Shown piece by piece: positions 12,651 to 24,062 of a stretch of 64,000 nt of DNA. The DNA is from Eumeta japonica (lineage: Eukaryota > Arthropoda > Insecta > Lepidoptera > Psychidae). The translations under genes and the position numbers were made by a program. A model generated the notes under the pieces. The model was not told where the DNA came from, ran no database searches, and saw nothing but the letters and a program-made list of their open reading frames with translations. Each line of letters starts with the position of its first letter. The stretch's first letter is position 1. The stretch lies in contig BGZK01000545.1 in assembly GCA_005406025.1 (NCBI GenBank), forward strand, positions 186,001 to 250,000. The letters are read 5' to 3'.

Positions 12651-12659
12651 TTACACGTC

Positions 12660-13505
12660 CAAAAGGGACATGCGTTATCTGATTCCCTCAAACGAACCCG
12701 GGTAAGTTAGATATGCAATTCAAGCTCGTGAGCAATTCGAATTTACTTGTTCCCCAGCCCCGTTGTCTACTCGCTGCGTCTAACAATCGCTTATCACAGC
12801 GCCTCATTTGCATATCACGACGCGATTATATCCGACGCATTAATAAAATGTCGTCACCGTCCACCGGTGCACCACACCCAGTGGGCGTTCCGAATCAACA
12901 TAATAGCGTACGTGGGTACGGTGGGCACGCGCTCGTGATTGCTCGAGACAAATATTTAACAATAGCGGCCCGTCGATTTAGGGTTACCGTCCCGTAGAAT
13001 TTTGCATTACATGAAAACTGTCTAGTCGCTTTTATTACGCTTTCACCATATTTTGGCTATAGGTATATATTTTTTAAACTTAATATCACATAATTACTAA
13101 GTATTGCATAATCGATAGTATACGTCCGATAATAATTACTCGTTATTGTAAATATTTTATATTGTGCGGAGTGACTTGATAAGACTTCGCCTGGACGTTT
13201 TTGTAGTCATTACGAAAATAAGAAATGGCAGCCCTATGAGTGACCACGGGAGCGGTGACGGTCGCGGTTGTCGGCCGGCCATTCGCGTCGACATAAGCCG
13301 GACGGACGCCCTTCGCGACGACGTGTCACATCCCATTCACCGTACACCTAACGTGGGTATACAAAGAAATGCAGTCGCCCGGCCCCTGTTGCGCTCGCTC
13401 GCCATCGAATTTCATATGCATCGTAGCGTATATGCATTTACTGACCGTAACGAACGGCATGTTGTGCGTCAATTGAACGCAAACTTAAATTTTGCTGACC
13501 ACATT
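12660..13505. promoter_or_regulatory. G+C-rich islands 3a/3b with paired ATATGCAT motifs
   Basis: Two patches of mixed composition (about 12660-13000 and 13190-13500). The second contains two identical ATATGCAT octamers at 13414-13421 and 13430-13437, exactly 16 bp apart, arranged as an imperfect palindrome. It also contains AAATGGC near 13225. Open frames at 12713-12997 and 13164-13508 have no recognisable domains, and an alternative frame at 12747-12938 is equally open, which argues against coding. Confidence 0.3.
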
Positions 13506-13878
13506 TAAATCACTTCATAATTTTTTTTTACATAATAATTGCTATGTCGAACTTGATCCTCCCTCGAACATTGTTGATACCAATTGTCAATCGAAATCAT
13601 TCTAAGTTCAGAGGAGCGAATCTATCGACTGAAATTTAGTCGACAGATTAAAATTGTAAATAAATTACAAAATTTAATTAAAATTCACCTATATGTGCAG
13701 CTCTAAATCCAACAGGAACCGTGCATTTTTCCGAGATAAAACGTACCCTCTGTATTATTTATTCCGAGACCAGACTCCTTCACACTAAATGTCAACAAAA
13801 TGTCATTTGTCACTTTAGCAGAGGTAATTGTAGCGTTATGTTAGGACGACAGAAATAGACCTAAAACTGTTTTTAAAC

Positions 13879-14356
13879 AAAAAAATTTGGTTGCCTGTAA
13901 AGTCGGTATACGGGCGAAAGTTTTACGTGACAACGACTTTGAATGGTAAAATCATTTTAATGTGAATATTCATTCGTATAGTAGGAAGAAGGATGAAATA
14001 ATAGTAACAATTTAAAACATTTATTTATACAAAGAATTATATTTAAAACATTAATTTATACAAAGAATCTCGCACTGAATTTCATATTAACAAAATTTTA
14101 TTTTTACCTTTACACATACATACGTATTTATATACAAATATACATACAATAACTTGCAATACATTTGCAAGCTATGCACTAATTCTCTAGTGCTGCGCGC
14201 GCGGCAGACCGATCATAGTTGAGTGGAGAGGGCGCAAGGCATTCGGCGGGCCTCTCTCTCGTTCGGTGACTCATCGTTACGTTACCGAGCGTTACACTTT
14301 TTCATAAGTGACTCCCAGCCGCAACCTAATTTAAGACGTTGTCACGTCAAAAAAAA
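13879..14356. mobile_element. family B element, copy 1 (~0.47 kb)
   Basis: From AAATTTGGTTGCCTGTAAAG to GACGTTGTCACGTCAAAAA this segment is almost identical to 35631-36094. The first ~330 bp match base for base by eye. Differences are a few small indels and substitutions in the G+C-richer 3' third. Near the ends lies an inverted repeat, TTTTACGTGACAACG against CGTTGTCACGTCAAAA. There is an internal imperfect duplication (ACATTTATTTATACAAAGAA and ACATTAATTTATACAAAGAA). No protein is encoded, and the open frame at 14223-14432 is incidental. Size and inverted ends fit a non-autonomous DNA element (MITE-like). I cannot name the superfamily. Confidence 0.8.
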
Positions 14357-15570
14357 ATTAAGTCGATCTGTTATTCCATTACTACGTGAAAGAACGACAA
14401 ACACAAACACATTTTCATACGTATTATATTAAAAGAATGCGTGGAAATATGCTCTATATGTCCGTCATGTGCTATTTTTTTTTTTAAATAGTTTTAAATA
14501 TCTATACCTATGTAAAGGCAACAAAAACTATGATGTACGAAGCGGATTATAAAACTGAAATTCTTTTATGGAGAGACTCGCTTTCGCATTTTACGTTAAG
14601 AACATAATAAAACAGATTTTTAAATTAAAAATAAAACGTCATTAGTTAATGAAAGTTGCTTTTTACAGGCGGAGTTGCAAACGTAATGATTATGCTAAAC
14701 TCAGCGATCGCTTAGAATGTTTTTATGTGGTCATTTGTTTTTCTAAAACTATTGTAAAAGAGAGTACATTCTAAATGTAGTACCAAAAAAATAAAAAATA
14801 ATCAATCACTGAAAAAATTAAATCGATTAACTATGATGATTATCGATTTTAATTCTAAATCACGACCTCTTGGTAAATTGTCGCAATCTAAGTAATATAG
14901 TAAGATTTCCCATACACTGGATCGTAGGGAGTACGAGCCCTGCAATATTAAACTACCAGGTGTACGAGTTGACACACTTAGCGCTTTAAGCGCTGTGCTA
15001 ATTTTATTACAGCATTTAACGTCCCTAACCCAGAATAAACAGAATGGCGTCATAATAATAAATGTGGACGATTTGCATGACATTCTAGCGGCCGGAGGAG
15101 ATGGACGGCCGCCTTTGTGAGTCGCCGCTGCATTGCGTGTCACGGAGCGAGACGAGGTTTTACTTATCAACTTATCTCGTGCATTTGTGCACATTTTCAC
15201 GTATCAGTTGGTCAGTGCAGTACTTAATTATACTGAAGATATATACCTGTTTTTGTTACTTGTACGAAACAACATGAATCTTCTCAGCCGATTCTTACCT
15301 GAAACAAATTCAATAGAGAAATTTATTTAAGTGTATTTTTAAACTCTTAATATTATTATTGTTGGTAAAAACTATTATTTTTCTTAAAAAAACACAAAAT
15401 GTTATAGTACCCTTCACACACATTTCTCTTTTGATTTCATTACTTATTTAAGAAACAATAATAGTGGCGGACGATTATAAGCTTTTCTAAATATTAATTA
15501 TCAAGCGAAACATTATTGCAGAAAATAACTGGAACAAAACCTGTCCTAAGAATACGAAATGGCAGATACT
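14357..15570. other. stretch without a recognised gene; octamer-bearing patch
   Basis: Positions 14860-15190 are of mixed composition and include ATTTGCAT at 15071-15078 (a perfect POU octamer) and a CGGCCGGAGGAGATGGACGG segment. They also include a Su(H)-like TATGGGAA read on the minus strand near 14912. The 132-codon minus-strand frame (14802-15200) shows no domain I recognise and is probably chance. The rest is A+T-rich. Confidence 0.4.
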
Positions 15571-15611
15571 TAAATTTAATTAAGAGCTCCTTTGGCTCTT
15601 CATTAAATTTA
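15571..15611. repeat. 17-bp inverted repeat with 7-nt spacer
   Basis: TAAATTTAATTAAGAGC is followed by TCCTTTG and then GCTCTTCATTAAATTTA, with a single mismatch between arms. It is a short stem-loop in A+T-rich DNA and no terminator or RNA gene is implied. Confidence 0.8.
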
Positions 15612-16616
15612 AATTTCCCGCGCAATAACTTGGGCTTTATACGTCGAAGCGTTATCTATGATGGCAGCACTTTCGCACTATGTTCATTCTATTATGAGAA
15701 AAAAATTCTCTAGCTCTATACAATAACACATTAAGGTTTTTTAAGAGAAATATTTCAGACAGTAAAATATTTTTTTAAAGCAATAGCTTTTAATGTTGTT
15801 TCTCTTTACAGGTCACTAAGTAATAGTAATTTGTACTTAATACTAATTTTAGAAACAAGTTGTGTTTGCAATTCCTTTGTGATATTATTTGATGTTTCAT
15901 AAAAGAAAAATAAATATCGCTTTACAAAGTAACAACAACTTTGGTTTCTGTTTCAATATACAACATATTACATATATATACATATTATTTCAATATTAAA
16001 ATGCTTATAAACATAGGACACCACGCACTAAGGGATTAAGAGATAAGAATAACGCATCCGCGCGAGCTGACACAGGTTTTTACATCGGAGACCAGCAATG
16101 TCGCTCTCTGGGTGATGCGAAGCGGAATACAAATGAGCGGACGCGATTGATGTTTTATTGACATACCACTGACGGGGCGGAGTGCTACATGTTTAATGCA
16201 TCTTTAAAGACTAAGGAACATATGGTGCTTCTGACGATAACGAGAATTACCGCCCACTAAAAAAGATTCAAAACGGTCACCCATAAAACGAATGAACTAT
16301 TAAAACATCACCTCTTGTAATAATGATTGTCTGTGCTTTCTGAGCGTTAATTGCGCCTGGCAAACGTATTTGACAGTTACACCTTACAATTAATGTATTC
16401 TGCGCATCGACACGAATATATGTGCTTCAGACTGTAAAAATGTATTTTAATAATGCCGTAACGCTGTAAATAAATCTACATATTTGCACACATTCAAATG
16501 GTGAATAAATAAACAATTTTCTAGGTCAGAGAGAAAAATACTTAATTGGAAATAGTGTATAGCAGCAGAAAGAAAGATTTTTTTTTTAAATGAAACGTAA
16601 GGCTATTTCTTTCGTG
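15612..16616. other. stretch without a recognised gene; candidate Hox/Exd-type patch
   Basis: A moderately G+C-rich patch at about 16040-16230 contains GATTGATG (16145-16152) directly next to TTTTATTG (16153-16160). This arrangement resembles adjacent Extradenticle and posterior-Hox/Caudal half-sites. Elsewhere there is only A+T-rich sequence. Confidence 0.35.
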
Positions 16617-16665
16617 TTTTTAGGGTTCCGTACCAAAATTATATCAATGTGACTCTATAGATTCC
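16617..16665 (+). repeat. short family A fragment (left end)
   Basis: TTTTTAGGGTTCCGTACCAAAA is the canonical left end of family A. Similarity fades after about 50 bp, so this is a truncated copy. Confidence 0.5.
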
Positions 16666-17444
16666 GCTGTAGTATCATACGGAAGAACAGATGTACGTGT
16701 GGTATTTTTTTGAACCGTAATAAGAGGCACTTTAAATTTTCAATGTGCACTACTTCGGTCGCTATAACAACAAACAGTAAAAATAAAATAACGTTAACAA
16801 TCAAACGGATCCCCAAACAAGGATTTTGTTATTTTAGACATGTTTTGTTCGATTTTAATAAAGACAATAATGACAATACGTACAAACGTCGGAGGAATAT
16901 AACTATAATGCTTGCTTTTAAGTAAAACAATAAATAATAAAAACCGGCCACCGTGACTCGGACTAGCACTAATTTTCTTTCTGCGCCATATAAAGATGTC
17001 AAACTTAGTCTTATCTTAGTGCATAACTATTGAGTATGAATACTTTATTTATTCTTAAATAAATAACTATTCTTAAACAAAACTCTTTTAAAAAATAAAT
17101 AGTGCTAAAAATTGTACGGCAGCACGGGACCCTTCACATATCAGCCCGAATCGCTCTTGACCGGTTTTATTTTAACCATTTATTGATCCTTTAGACTTTA
17201 TATTCATACTTTTTTATTTTCATATTAAAAAAAATGTAATTATCTGATAATAGTTTTTTGGTTAGAAAATATAAACAAATAGTTAATTCCTTCTTTTTCT
17301 ACGAAACCCATTTAATTATTATTATTTATACGAATGTTAAGATTTCCAAACAAAAATATGTTTTCAAATTAAATTAAAACAAAAATTTTATGTTACTCCG
17401 TCACATCGTAAAATAATATCCGTCTTTAACCCTTCAACGACCAC
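16666..17444. other. A+T-rich stretch without a recognised gene
   Basis: No supported feature. The open frame at 16710-16925 is low-complexity and unsupported. Confidence 0.5.
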
Positions 17445-17678
17445 ATGGCTCTCCCGAAACTACTGAAAAAATTAAAAGAACGTGCCGCTACAAACGTGAA
17501 TTTCAATGAGGCCGCTGAAGACCCTGAAACTGAAGCCGTCGAGTTAATCGCCGTGTTTGCGCGCCGCACCGTTTCGCAAGTGTCGAACGAGACATTTCGT
17601 CAGGCGCGTCGGCCGCACAATGTGCGGTCATTTTCTAGAAATAACACACGCTCGGAGCGCACCTCGAATGTAGTTTAA
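17445..17678 (+). other. unassigned 77-codon open frame
   Basis: The frame opens with a fair insect start context (CGACCACATGGCT). It encodes a polar, Lys/Arg-rich N-terminus (MALPKLLKKLKERAAT), an acidic Glu-rich middle and an Arg-rich tail, then stops with TAA. Local G+C is higher than the flanks. I recognise no domain. There is no clear splice donor before the stop, and no neighbouring exon or polyadenylation context was identified. It could be a small gene, a first exon, or chance in a G+C-richer patch. Confidence 0.18.
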
Positions 17679-19192
17679 AAATGCGTTAGCGCGTATATTT
17701 TTTTTTCAAAGTCTCTCTTGCGAAACCCACCATAGCTCCGCGACGGTTACGTGTTTTACGACATTAAGATTTTCCGACGGCTTTCTCAAGTGTTCGGTGG
17801 AGAAAGAATTTGTGATGAAAGCTTTAGGGCTGGATCCTACGGAATAGACACTCTTGCATCGAAAATCACACACGCGCCGCTGAAGAGCTATTGATCAGTA
17901 CAATATCTTTGTGAAGCTATGTGGTTTTTAATGACTTCTGGCACACAATTGTACAGATATTGGATCCTCAAGTCCCGAAATTAGAATCGATACATAAAAA
18001 AAAACAACGCAGTTTTGAAAAGCGAAAATCCCTGTCGTATTAAAGTAACACGCGGCGAGTGGGAAACGTAACAATATGTAAACAATTTCAAATGTCAATG
18101 ACGTCTAGTGTTTTTTTTAGTGTTACCCAAACGCTTAACAACTATTAGAACTATATCCTTGAACTTTATATGTTAGACTTTACTCGATCTATCAGAAAGA
18201 ACACTAAAACTGACCTATTTAAATAAAAATACCTAATAATGCGTATGGTGATAACAACGTAAACTGAAATTCGGCATGTATGTCAAAACGATCTTCGACT
18301 TGTCTCGCTAATGAGAAATGAAAGCTTGTCGATTCGGTAAAAATTCAAACAGTTTTGCCAATCTCCCCAACCATTGTGCACGTATGAAGAGGCAGAAGCG
18401 TGTCTTGCATCGCCTGCTCTAATTCAGTTGTGTTCATACATGTAATATGCGATGTAACACGTGATATTTTTTATCGTTCTGTTTACATCGCATTTCAAAA
18501 TGCGTGTTAATTTTTTGCTGAATCACGTCAGAACTTACAACGGGTGTACGAATTTTCAGAATGCTTGAAATCGCTTCGTTTGAATCAATGTTTTCTTTCA
18601 ATTTACAGCCTTTGTTTTTAAATTTGCAGTAAAATATAAAAGGCTATTGTTATATCGCCAGTAGTACACAAAAAAATAATAATATAAAAAAAAACTATCA
18701 AGTAGTTTTGGGGACCGCCGATAGAAGAGAAAACTTAAGACGGCGGTAGTGTGGTAACAAAATATTAACTATAAGTATGTGGTCGGGTATGACATATTCG
18801 TATACAAAATTGACTCTAAAATTTCAAACTTAAGAAATAGCATTATATTGATATCTTTTATTATAATATACTATGTGATAATTAAGTTTAAATAAAATAC
18901 CCGTGCCGATTTAACACTTTTTATATTATACTTAACCGAAAACAAATCATCTTCACTCTTGAAACAAGTTTTATTATACTTTCAGAAAAAACAATAACAA
19001 CTGAAAAATAGGCAAAAGAAAAAAAAATCTAAAACAATATTAAAAAACATAAAGTATGTAACCATAGAAATTAAAAATTAAAAGTTAACAAAATTATTCG
19101 GAATATCTTATGAACTCGAGTGTAAATGTTTATGAATGTTAATCATTGCAATAAAAAATTACATGCTCCATTCAAATAGCTTTTCCACATCC
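17679..19192. other. stretch without a recognised gene
   Basis: Contains an ACCGCCG...CGGCGGT 7-bp inverted motif near 18714-18750. No coding or repeat family evidence was seen. Confidence 0.5.
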
Positions 19193-19268
19193 TGAACATG
19201 CGTGTTTTGTTTTACGATCCTTTTTGCCTGTATTGCAAAAGGATCGTAAGACAAAACACGCATGTTCA
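19193..19268. repeat. ~35-bp near-perfect inverted repeat with 7-nt spacer
   Basis: The left arm 19193-19227 (TGAACATGCGTGTTTTGTTT through TTTTTGC) pairs with 19235-19268. There is one mismatch and one extra T. Spacer is CTGTATT. It would form a stable hairpin if transcribed. No flanking duplication is evident. Confidence 0.9.
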
Positions 19269-20016
19269 ACACTCTTATATTATATATTTATTTCGGAATA
19301 TTCTTTTGACCTTTTCGGAAACTAAAATGTCCATAAACTAAAACCGAGCTTAAGTTAAGATCTCTCACGGTACGCTACAAATACATATCGACGCCAAATA
19401 TATGTTTTGAAATAGGGCAACTTAACCTTCGAGTAATTTCTGTAATTACAGCGATTACCAGACTAGCATCTGTTACGACGGTTAATGTTTTTATTCAGGA
19501 AAATGGGCTTGAGGTAATTTTGGCTGTGGGAATTTGCGTTTTATTTTTTTTTTTTTTGTACATTATTAAAACTTACCGCATGTGTGAGCCAGAGTAAGGC
19601 ATCGGCGTTCGGAGTTTTTTTTCAAAGATCTATGATTTTTAAGTACCCGATACAATAGTAGTTACTAATAATAATATAAATCCAGTACATCGTTTAAACT
19701 GTAATATTATAAACCGATATGTTTCTTACGAGTACTTTTCGTTTTCGTAATCCTCGTCGATACAAATTATGGATCTATGGAATGCACAAAGCTTCCGTAA
19801 TTTCACAGAGTTCTTAATTTACGTCATTCTTCAATCATACGACTTGATGAGAGGCATATCATCCCACAACCTTTTATTTCAGACGAGGGACCCGCACGTT
19901 ACCCCCACCACGCTAGCTCAGTGGGGGGTCGGAGGCCGTGGACAACCGTCAACGCCAATGCGATTAGAACTTGCGGGACCGACAGAACATTATACCTAGG
20001 CCCGTATTAATAAAGC
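19269..20016. other. stretch without a recognised gene
   Basis: Positions 19875-20000 are G+C-richer (CCCCACCACGCTAGCTCAGT region) and may belong to the element that also contains the tandem array to the right. The frame at 19769-19999 has no recognised domain. Confidence 0.4.
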
Positions 20017-20645
20017 ACACTTAAGTGCGGCGTTCATTTTGAGAGTGGAAAGATCAAGACAGTTATAACTGTTTCGCTATAGAAAATAATATGTCGTTAC
20101 TTCTGGAAATGGCGCATCATATGAGTGACGTTTATTAACAGGGACGTTACTCTCCAAAGTTCATATGAATAGAGTACACTTAAGTGCATGTTCCATCTTC
20201 AGAATGGAAAGAGCAAGACTCTTTTAATACTCTTTTAATAAAGAAAATAATATATGTCTCGCTCCCATGATACTTTTTGAGATGGCACATCATATGAGTG
20301 ACGTTTATTAATACAGACGTTACTCTTCAAAGTTTATATGAATAGTGTACACTTAAGTGCGCGTTCCATCTTGAGAATGGAAAGAGGAAGACAGTTATAC
20401 TGTTTCGCTATAGAAAATAATACGTTGTTACTTCTTGAGATGGCGCATCATACGAGTGACGTTTATTAATATGGACGTTACTCTACAAAGTTCATATGAA
20501 TAGAGTACACTTAAGTACGCGTTCCATTTTGCGAATGGAAAGAGCAAGACAGTTATATTGTTTTAGTAAAGACAATAATATATGTCTCGCTCCCACGTTA
20601 CTTCTTGAGATGGCGCATGACTTGATTGAGGTTTGTCAATACGGA
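20017..20645. repeat. four-unit tandem array with alternating A-B-A-B monomers
   Basis: Monomers begin at ACACTTAAGT: 20017, 20176, 20349 and 20507, giving periods of 159, 173 and 158 bp. Each has a palindromic CACTTAAGTG-like start, an AATGGAAAGA block, a GATGGCGCATCATA-like block, GAGTGACGTTTATTAA and TTCATATGAATAG. Units 1 and 3 share CAGTTATAACTG/TTTCGCTATAGAAAATAATA. Units 2 and 4 instead share TAATATATGTCTCGCTCCCA, so the array is two copies of a ~331-bp dimer. The last unit decays after about 20645. The open frame at 20496-20756 is incidental. Confidence 0.9.
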
Positions 20646-20704
20646 CCTATGGTATATAGTGTGCTTCCGTTTAACATCAGCTCGAAATTCATTTGTATAT
20701 TCGG

Positions 20705-20775
20705 CCGTTTTCAGGAACGAACCCGGTACCTTCTAATTCGAAATCAACGCACTTAACAACTGAGCCACTACCGTT
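20705..20775 (-). repeat. tRNA-like sequence (tRNA-derived SINE head or tRNA pseudogene)
   Basis: On the minus strand TGGCTCAGTTGTTAAG (A-box-like, complement of about 20752-20767) is followed 43 nt later by GGGTTCGTTCC (B-box-like, complement of 20714-20724). That is essentially the spacing of an internal pol III promoter in a tRNA. The anticodon stem pairs poorly, and the acceptor and D stems do not close well, so a working tRNA is unlikely. A SINE head or decayed tRNA fits better. Its position just after the tandem array suggests both may belong to one element. Confidence 0.5.
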
Positions 20776-21990
20776 TGCAAACTGATAAGTGTCAGCTGCA
20801 TTAAAATTGTTCTTTATCAACTTGCTAGATTAGGCTCGTTTAGGCTCGCTATCAGCTATCAAAACACATTCCTTGGCCTTCATCATCCAACTACTGCCAA
20901 ATTTTCTGGTTTTCAGTCCATTTGCTCATCTTAAGTTTAAGTCTCTTGTTACCTTATAGTTTAAGGTTACGTGTCGTTTGTTAACGTTATCGCTCGTGTT
21001 CTGGTTTTCAAGAACACTTCGACCCTAACAGGTCTACAGTGAACGCAATGAGGCTCTTGAATTTTATTTATTTCTTAGACTAATATTACTTATCAATCGA
21101 CCATTTCGTGTTTAGATTTCTGTATATTGTTTACCGGAATTCTCGGCTAAAATTATTAATGACGAAATATTAGGGTAAGTAATTATAAATATTTATGTAA
21201 ATCACAAAACGAAAAATAATTAGCAATTTAATGAACGTATAGAAGCAATCAAAAGTTAACATGTTACTTTAGCTTAATAAAATATTTCAAAACTATGTCA
21301 TAAACTGCCATGTTACGTTAGGCGTTGTGTAAAATTACTGCGTTACATCAAAGCATTAAAGCATGGAGTCGTTAAAAAAGAAATAAAAGGCTTATTAATT
21401 TGTCGAGATTGAGAATATTACAGAGAAACATCACATAACAAATTATCTATGTTGAAATGTTGAATACGCCAACAACTATGCAACTTCGCCTTTGTTAGAC
21501 TAACGATAAGATTACAAGTTACATCCTGCGAGCATGGTTACATTTAAAATTTAATATTCTTTAACTTTTATCACAGTTTTGTCCTGGTGAATGGAGGTTT
21601 AACCAGAGTGCCATTAGCTAATTTACGTTAGTTTATGAAAAAATGTATATTTGTACGTTTATGAAATGCATCGCGTCGTATCTTGATTTATTTTATTCGA
21701 CAATAATCTAACATTTGAAATTTGTAGAACCTAGAATTATTTTCTGACGATATTTCATTGTCGCCTTTTACATTATATTATTGAATACAATAAGTATATC
21801 GTATTAGTGCCAGGAAGAATGCCACATTTAATCGATAAATTTGCTGGAATATTAATTTGGGCATATCATCAGTGATAATACTGATCTGACTTTTAACTCT
21901 AATATTAAAAGAAAATAAAAAATTTAGAAACTGAAGAACAACGAAACGCCACAGGCACGAGCCTGTCTTAATCCAACGACAGTATGGTCA
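20776..21990. other. A+T-rich stretch without a recognised gene
   Basis: Only short open frames and A/T runs. No repeat family was recognised. Confidence 0.5.
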
Positions 21991-22310
21991 ACGACGGTCA
22001 GCAAGTTAAGGTGATGTACCATCAGTTCCATCGATATGCGAATGCTTTCTTCTCGAACTTGAACGAACTTGCGCTCGGGACAAGTGCCATGCGATCCTAG
22101 GCGGCGCAGCGCCCTCGCCGCCCGTCGACCAGCCGGCGGCGCCGGAGGCCGCGGCGCTAGGGCCGCGGGCCGCGCGAGACCACCCGCGGCCGCCGTCCGC
22201 ACTAATTAAGTTTAGAGCCGTATTGTGCTGCGACGAGGCGGGTCACGGGTCCCTCGATTAGACGTCAATCAATGCGCTTTTTGTCGGGCCGTCACGCGCT
22301 GTGGGAACAT
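21990..22310. promoter_or_regulatory. G+C-rich, CpG-rich island 4 (candidate regulatory element)
   Basis: The core at about 22090-22200 is almost entirely G/C with many CpG (GGCGGCGCAGCGCCC, GGCCGCGGCGCTAGGGCCGC). The minus-strand frame at 21924-22202 gives an Ala/Arg/Pro-rich N-terminus and unrelated sequence afterwards, with no domain that I recognise. Promoter, enhancer or G+C-rich exon are all possible, and none is demonstrated. Confidence 0.3.
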
Positions 22311-24060
22311 GACACCGTTGAAAAATAAGCATGACGCGTCGCTGGAGATATTTGTTACTTAGTATTTGGTTACTTGGTAGTTCTAGCCGTTTGTGGATTT
22401 CTGCCGCTTCGGATAGATCTCAGTGGGCGATAGTCGAATAGCAGTAGCATTCGTTATCACCGAACCGGCGAATAGGTTTAATCGGCAAAATTTTCTATAC
22501 CACAAGAATGAAACTGTCTTATCAATGGTTGATTGCCACCATAATTGTCTTTTCATCGTACTGGTAAATAACACTCATACGATACGTTTATAAATGACAA
22601 AAGCTGTAATCATTGTTTGTCACGTTTCAAATGAAAGTTCATACAAAATTTCGTGAGCTACTTATTTTGGTCGGTTATTGTAATTACTGCATCCTGTAAC
22701 CTTAATGTATCAGCCACAATCTGGCAATTCAGGTTTTATTGAAATTCAACGGAAATATTACAAGAAATTTACTTTTCTCATTACGATCTCGTTTATGGAA
22801 CCACGGAATTTTTAAAACATTAACGATACATAAAATCATCAACCGACTGCTCAAAAAAGATCATTAAGAAACCCAGCATCGTTTGAATCTTAATCACCCT
22901 TAGGTAGGATTTCAACTTAAATAATACAAACAAATTTCAGTAATCTCATTCATTAACATCTTTAAGGCGTAATACACAATCCGTCCACAAAAAAAAAATG
23001 CGTTAATTACAGTTTTGTTATTTTGCAACAATAGCGTTTGTTTATAATATATTACTTGACCGTCCAAGATAGAGTCCTTGGAATATATAATTCGTTATTT
23101 TAACAATGGACGGTACGTAGATTAAAATTGATCGTTGTTACATAAATAACTTTTAAAGTTCAGTTAACATGTTTTAATAACATAAATAAAATTAAGGTAG
23201 TGATTTTAAAGTCACATATTATAGATCTCTTGATTTATAAAAAAAAAACTATAAAACATTGTAATGAATTGAACACAAATTTGACAGTCAATAACAAATC
23301 AAGTTATTATTTAAGTACAAATTGAAGCGATTTAATCAACTTCAGATAAGTGAAACAGGTTTCAAAAATTTATTATTATAATAATGACGTATAAAATTTA
23401 TAACAAATTACATTTCTAAAGTCAATCTATTACATCTAACTATACGTGTTAACTTTGGTAGCTTGCATTCATTGAATATAATTCAGAGTTATAAATTTTT
23501 TTTTGATTTTTGTATAAAAAAAAATCGATCCAATAGGATAATAGATCTCCAACTTCAGTTCGTGCATACGTATCTTTTGTTAGCTTTTTATAATAAGAAG
23601 CGACTATAAGAACTCTACTGTGCGTCTATTCTCTCAAGGATGTATTTCAGTACATATCTAGACTTAACTAAATGTCTGCTGTATATAGGCTGTCAAAAAG
23701 AGACGAGTCGTCTCATATACGACTTTGATTTAATTTAACTGTGTTTATTTGATTTTAAAACTGAATGCATTTTAAATGTAAGAGTTATACTACAATATAA
23801 CTAATAGCCCTTGAAATAAAGAACTAGCGAAACGTTGTATATGGAGTGTGATTGAAGTATATTTAAACGAACAGTATTAGGTAAAAAACATGCACTACTG
23901 TAAAATTAAGACAAAGTAGATGGATCTGCGTGAAATAACAATTGATATATATCACATATTGTATTTGTTTAAATTTAACGAGTTTTACAATAATATGATA
24001 TTAACGTATGCTGTATAAATATAAATAAATTAAATACATGGCCCTAGAGGCAGTGTTACT
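22311..24060. other. A+T-rich stretch without a recognised gene
   Basis: Contains a weak GACCGTCCA...TGGACGGT inverted pair near 23060-23115. No coding evidence. Confidence 0.5.
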
Positions 24061-24062
24061 AC

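Noticed and set aside
14802..15200. 132-codon minus-strand frame
   Set aside because: No domain, no good start context and unlike any transposon protein I recognise. The sequence composition suffices to explain it.
20496..20756. 86-codon frame over the last tandem unit and tRNA-like sequence
   Set aside because: It lies in repeat DNA, and the equivalent positions of the other monomers do not preserve the frame.
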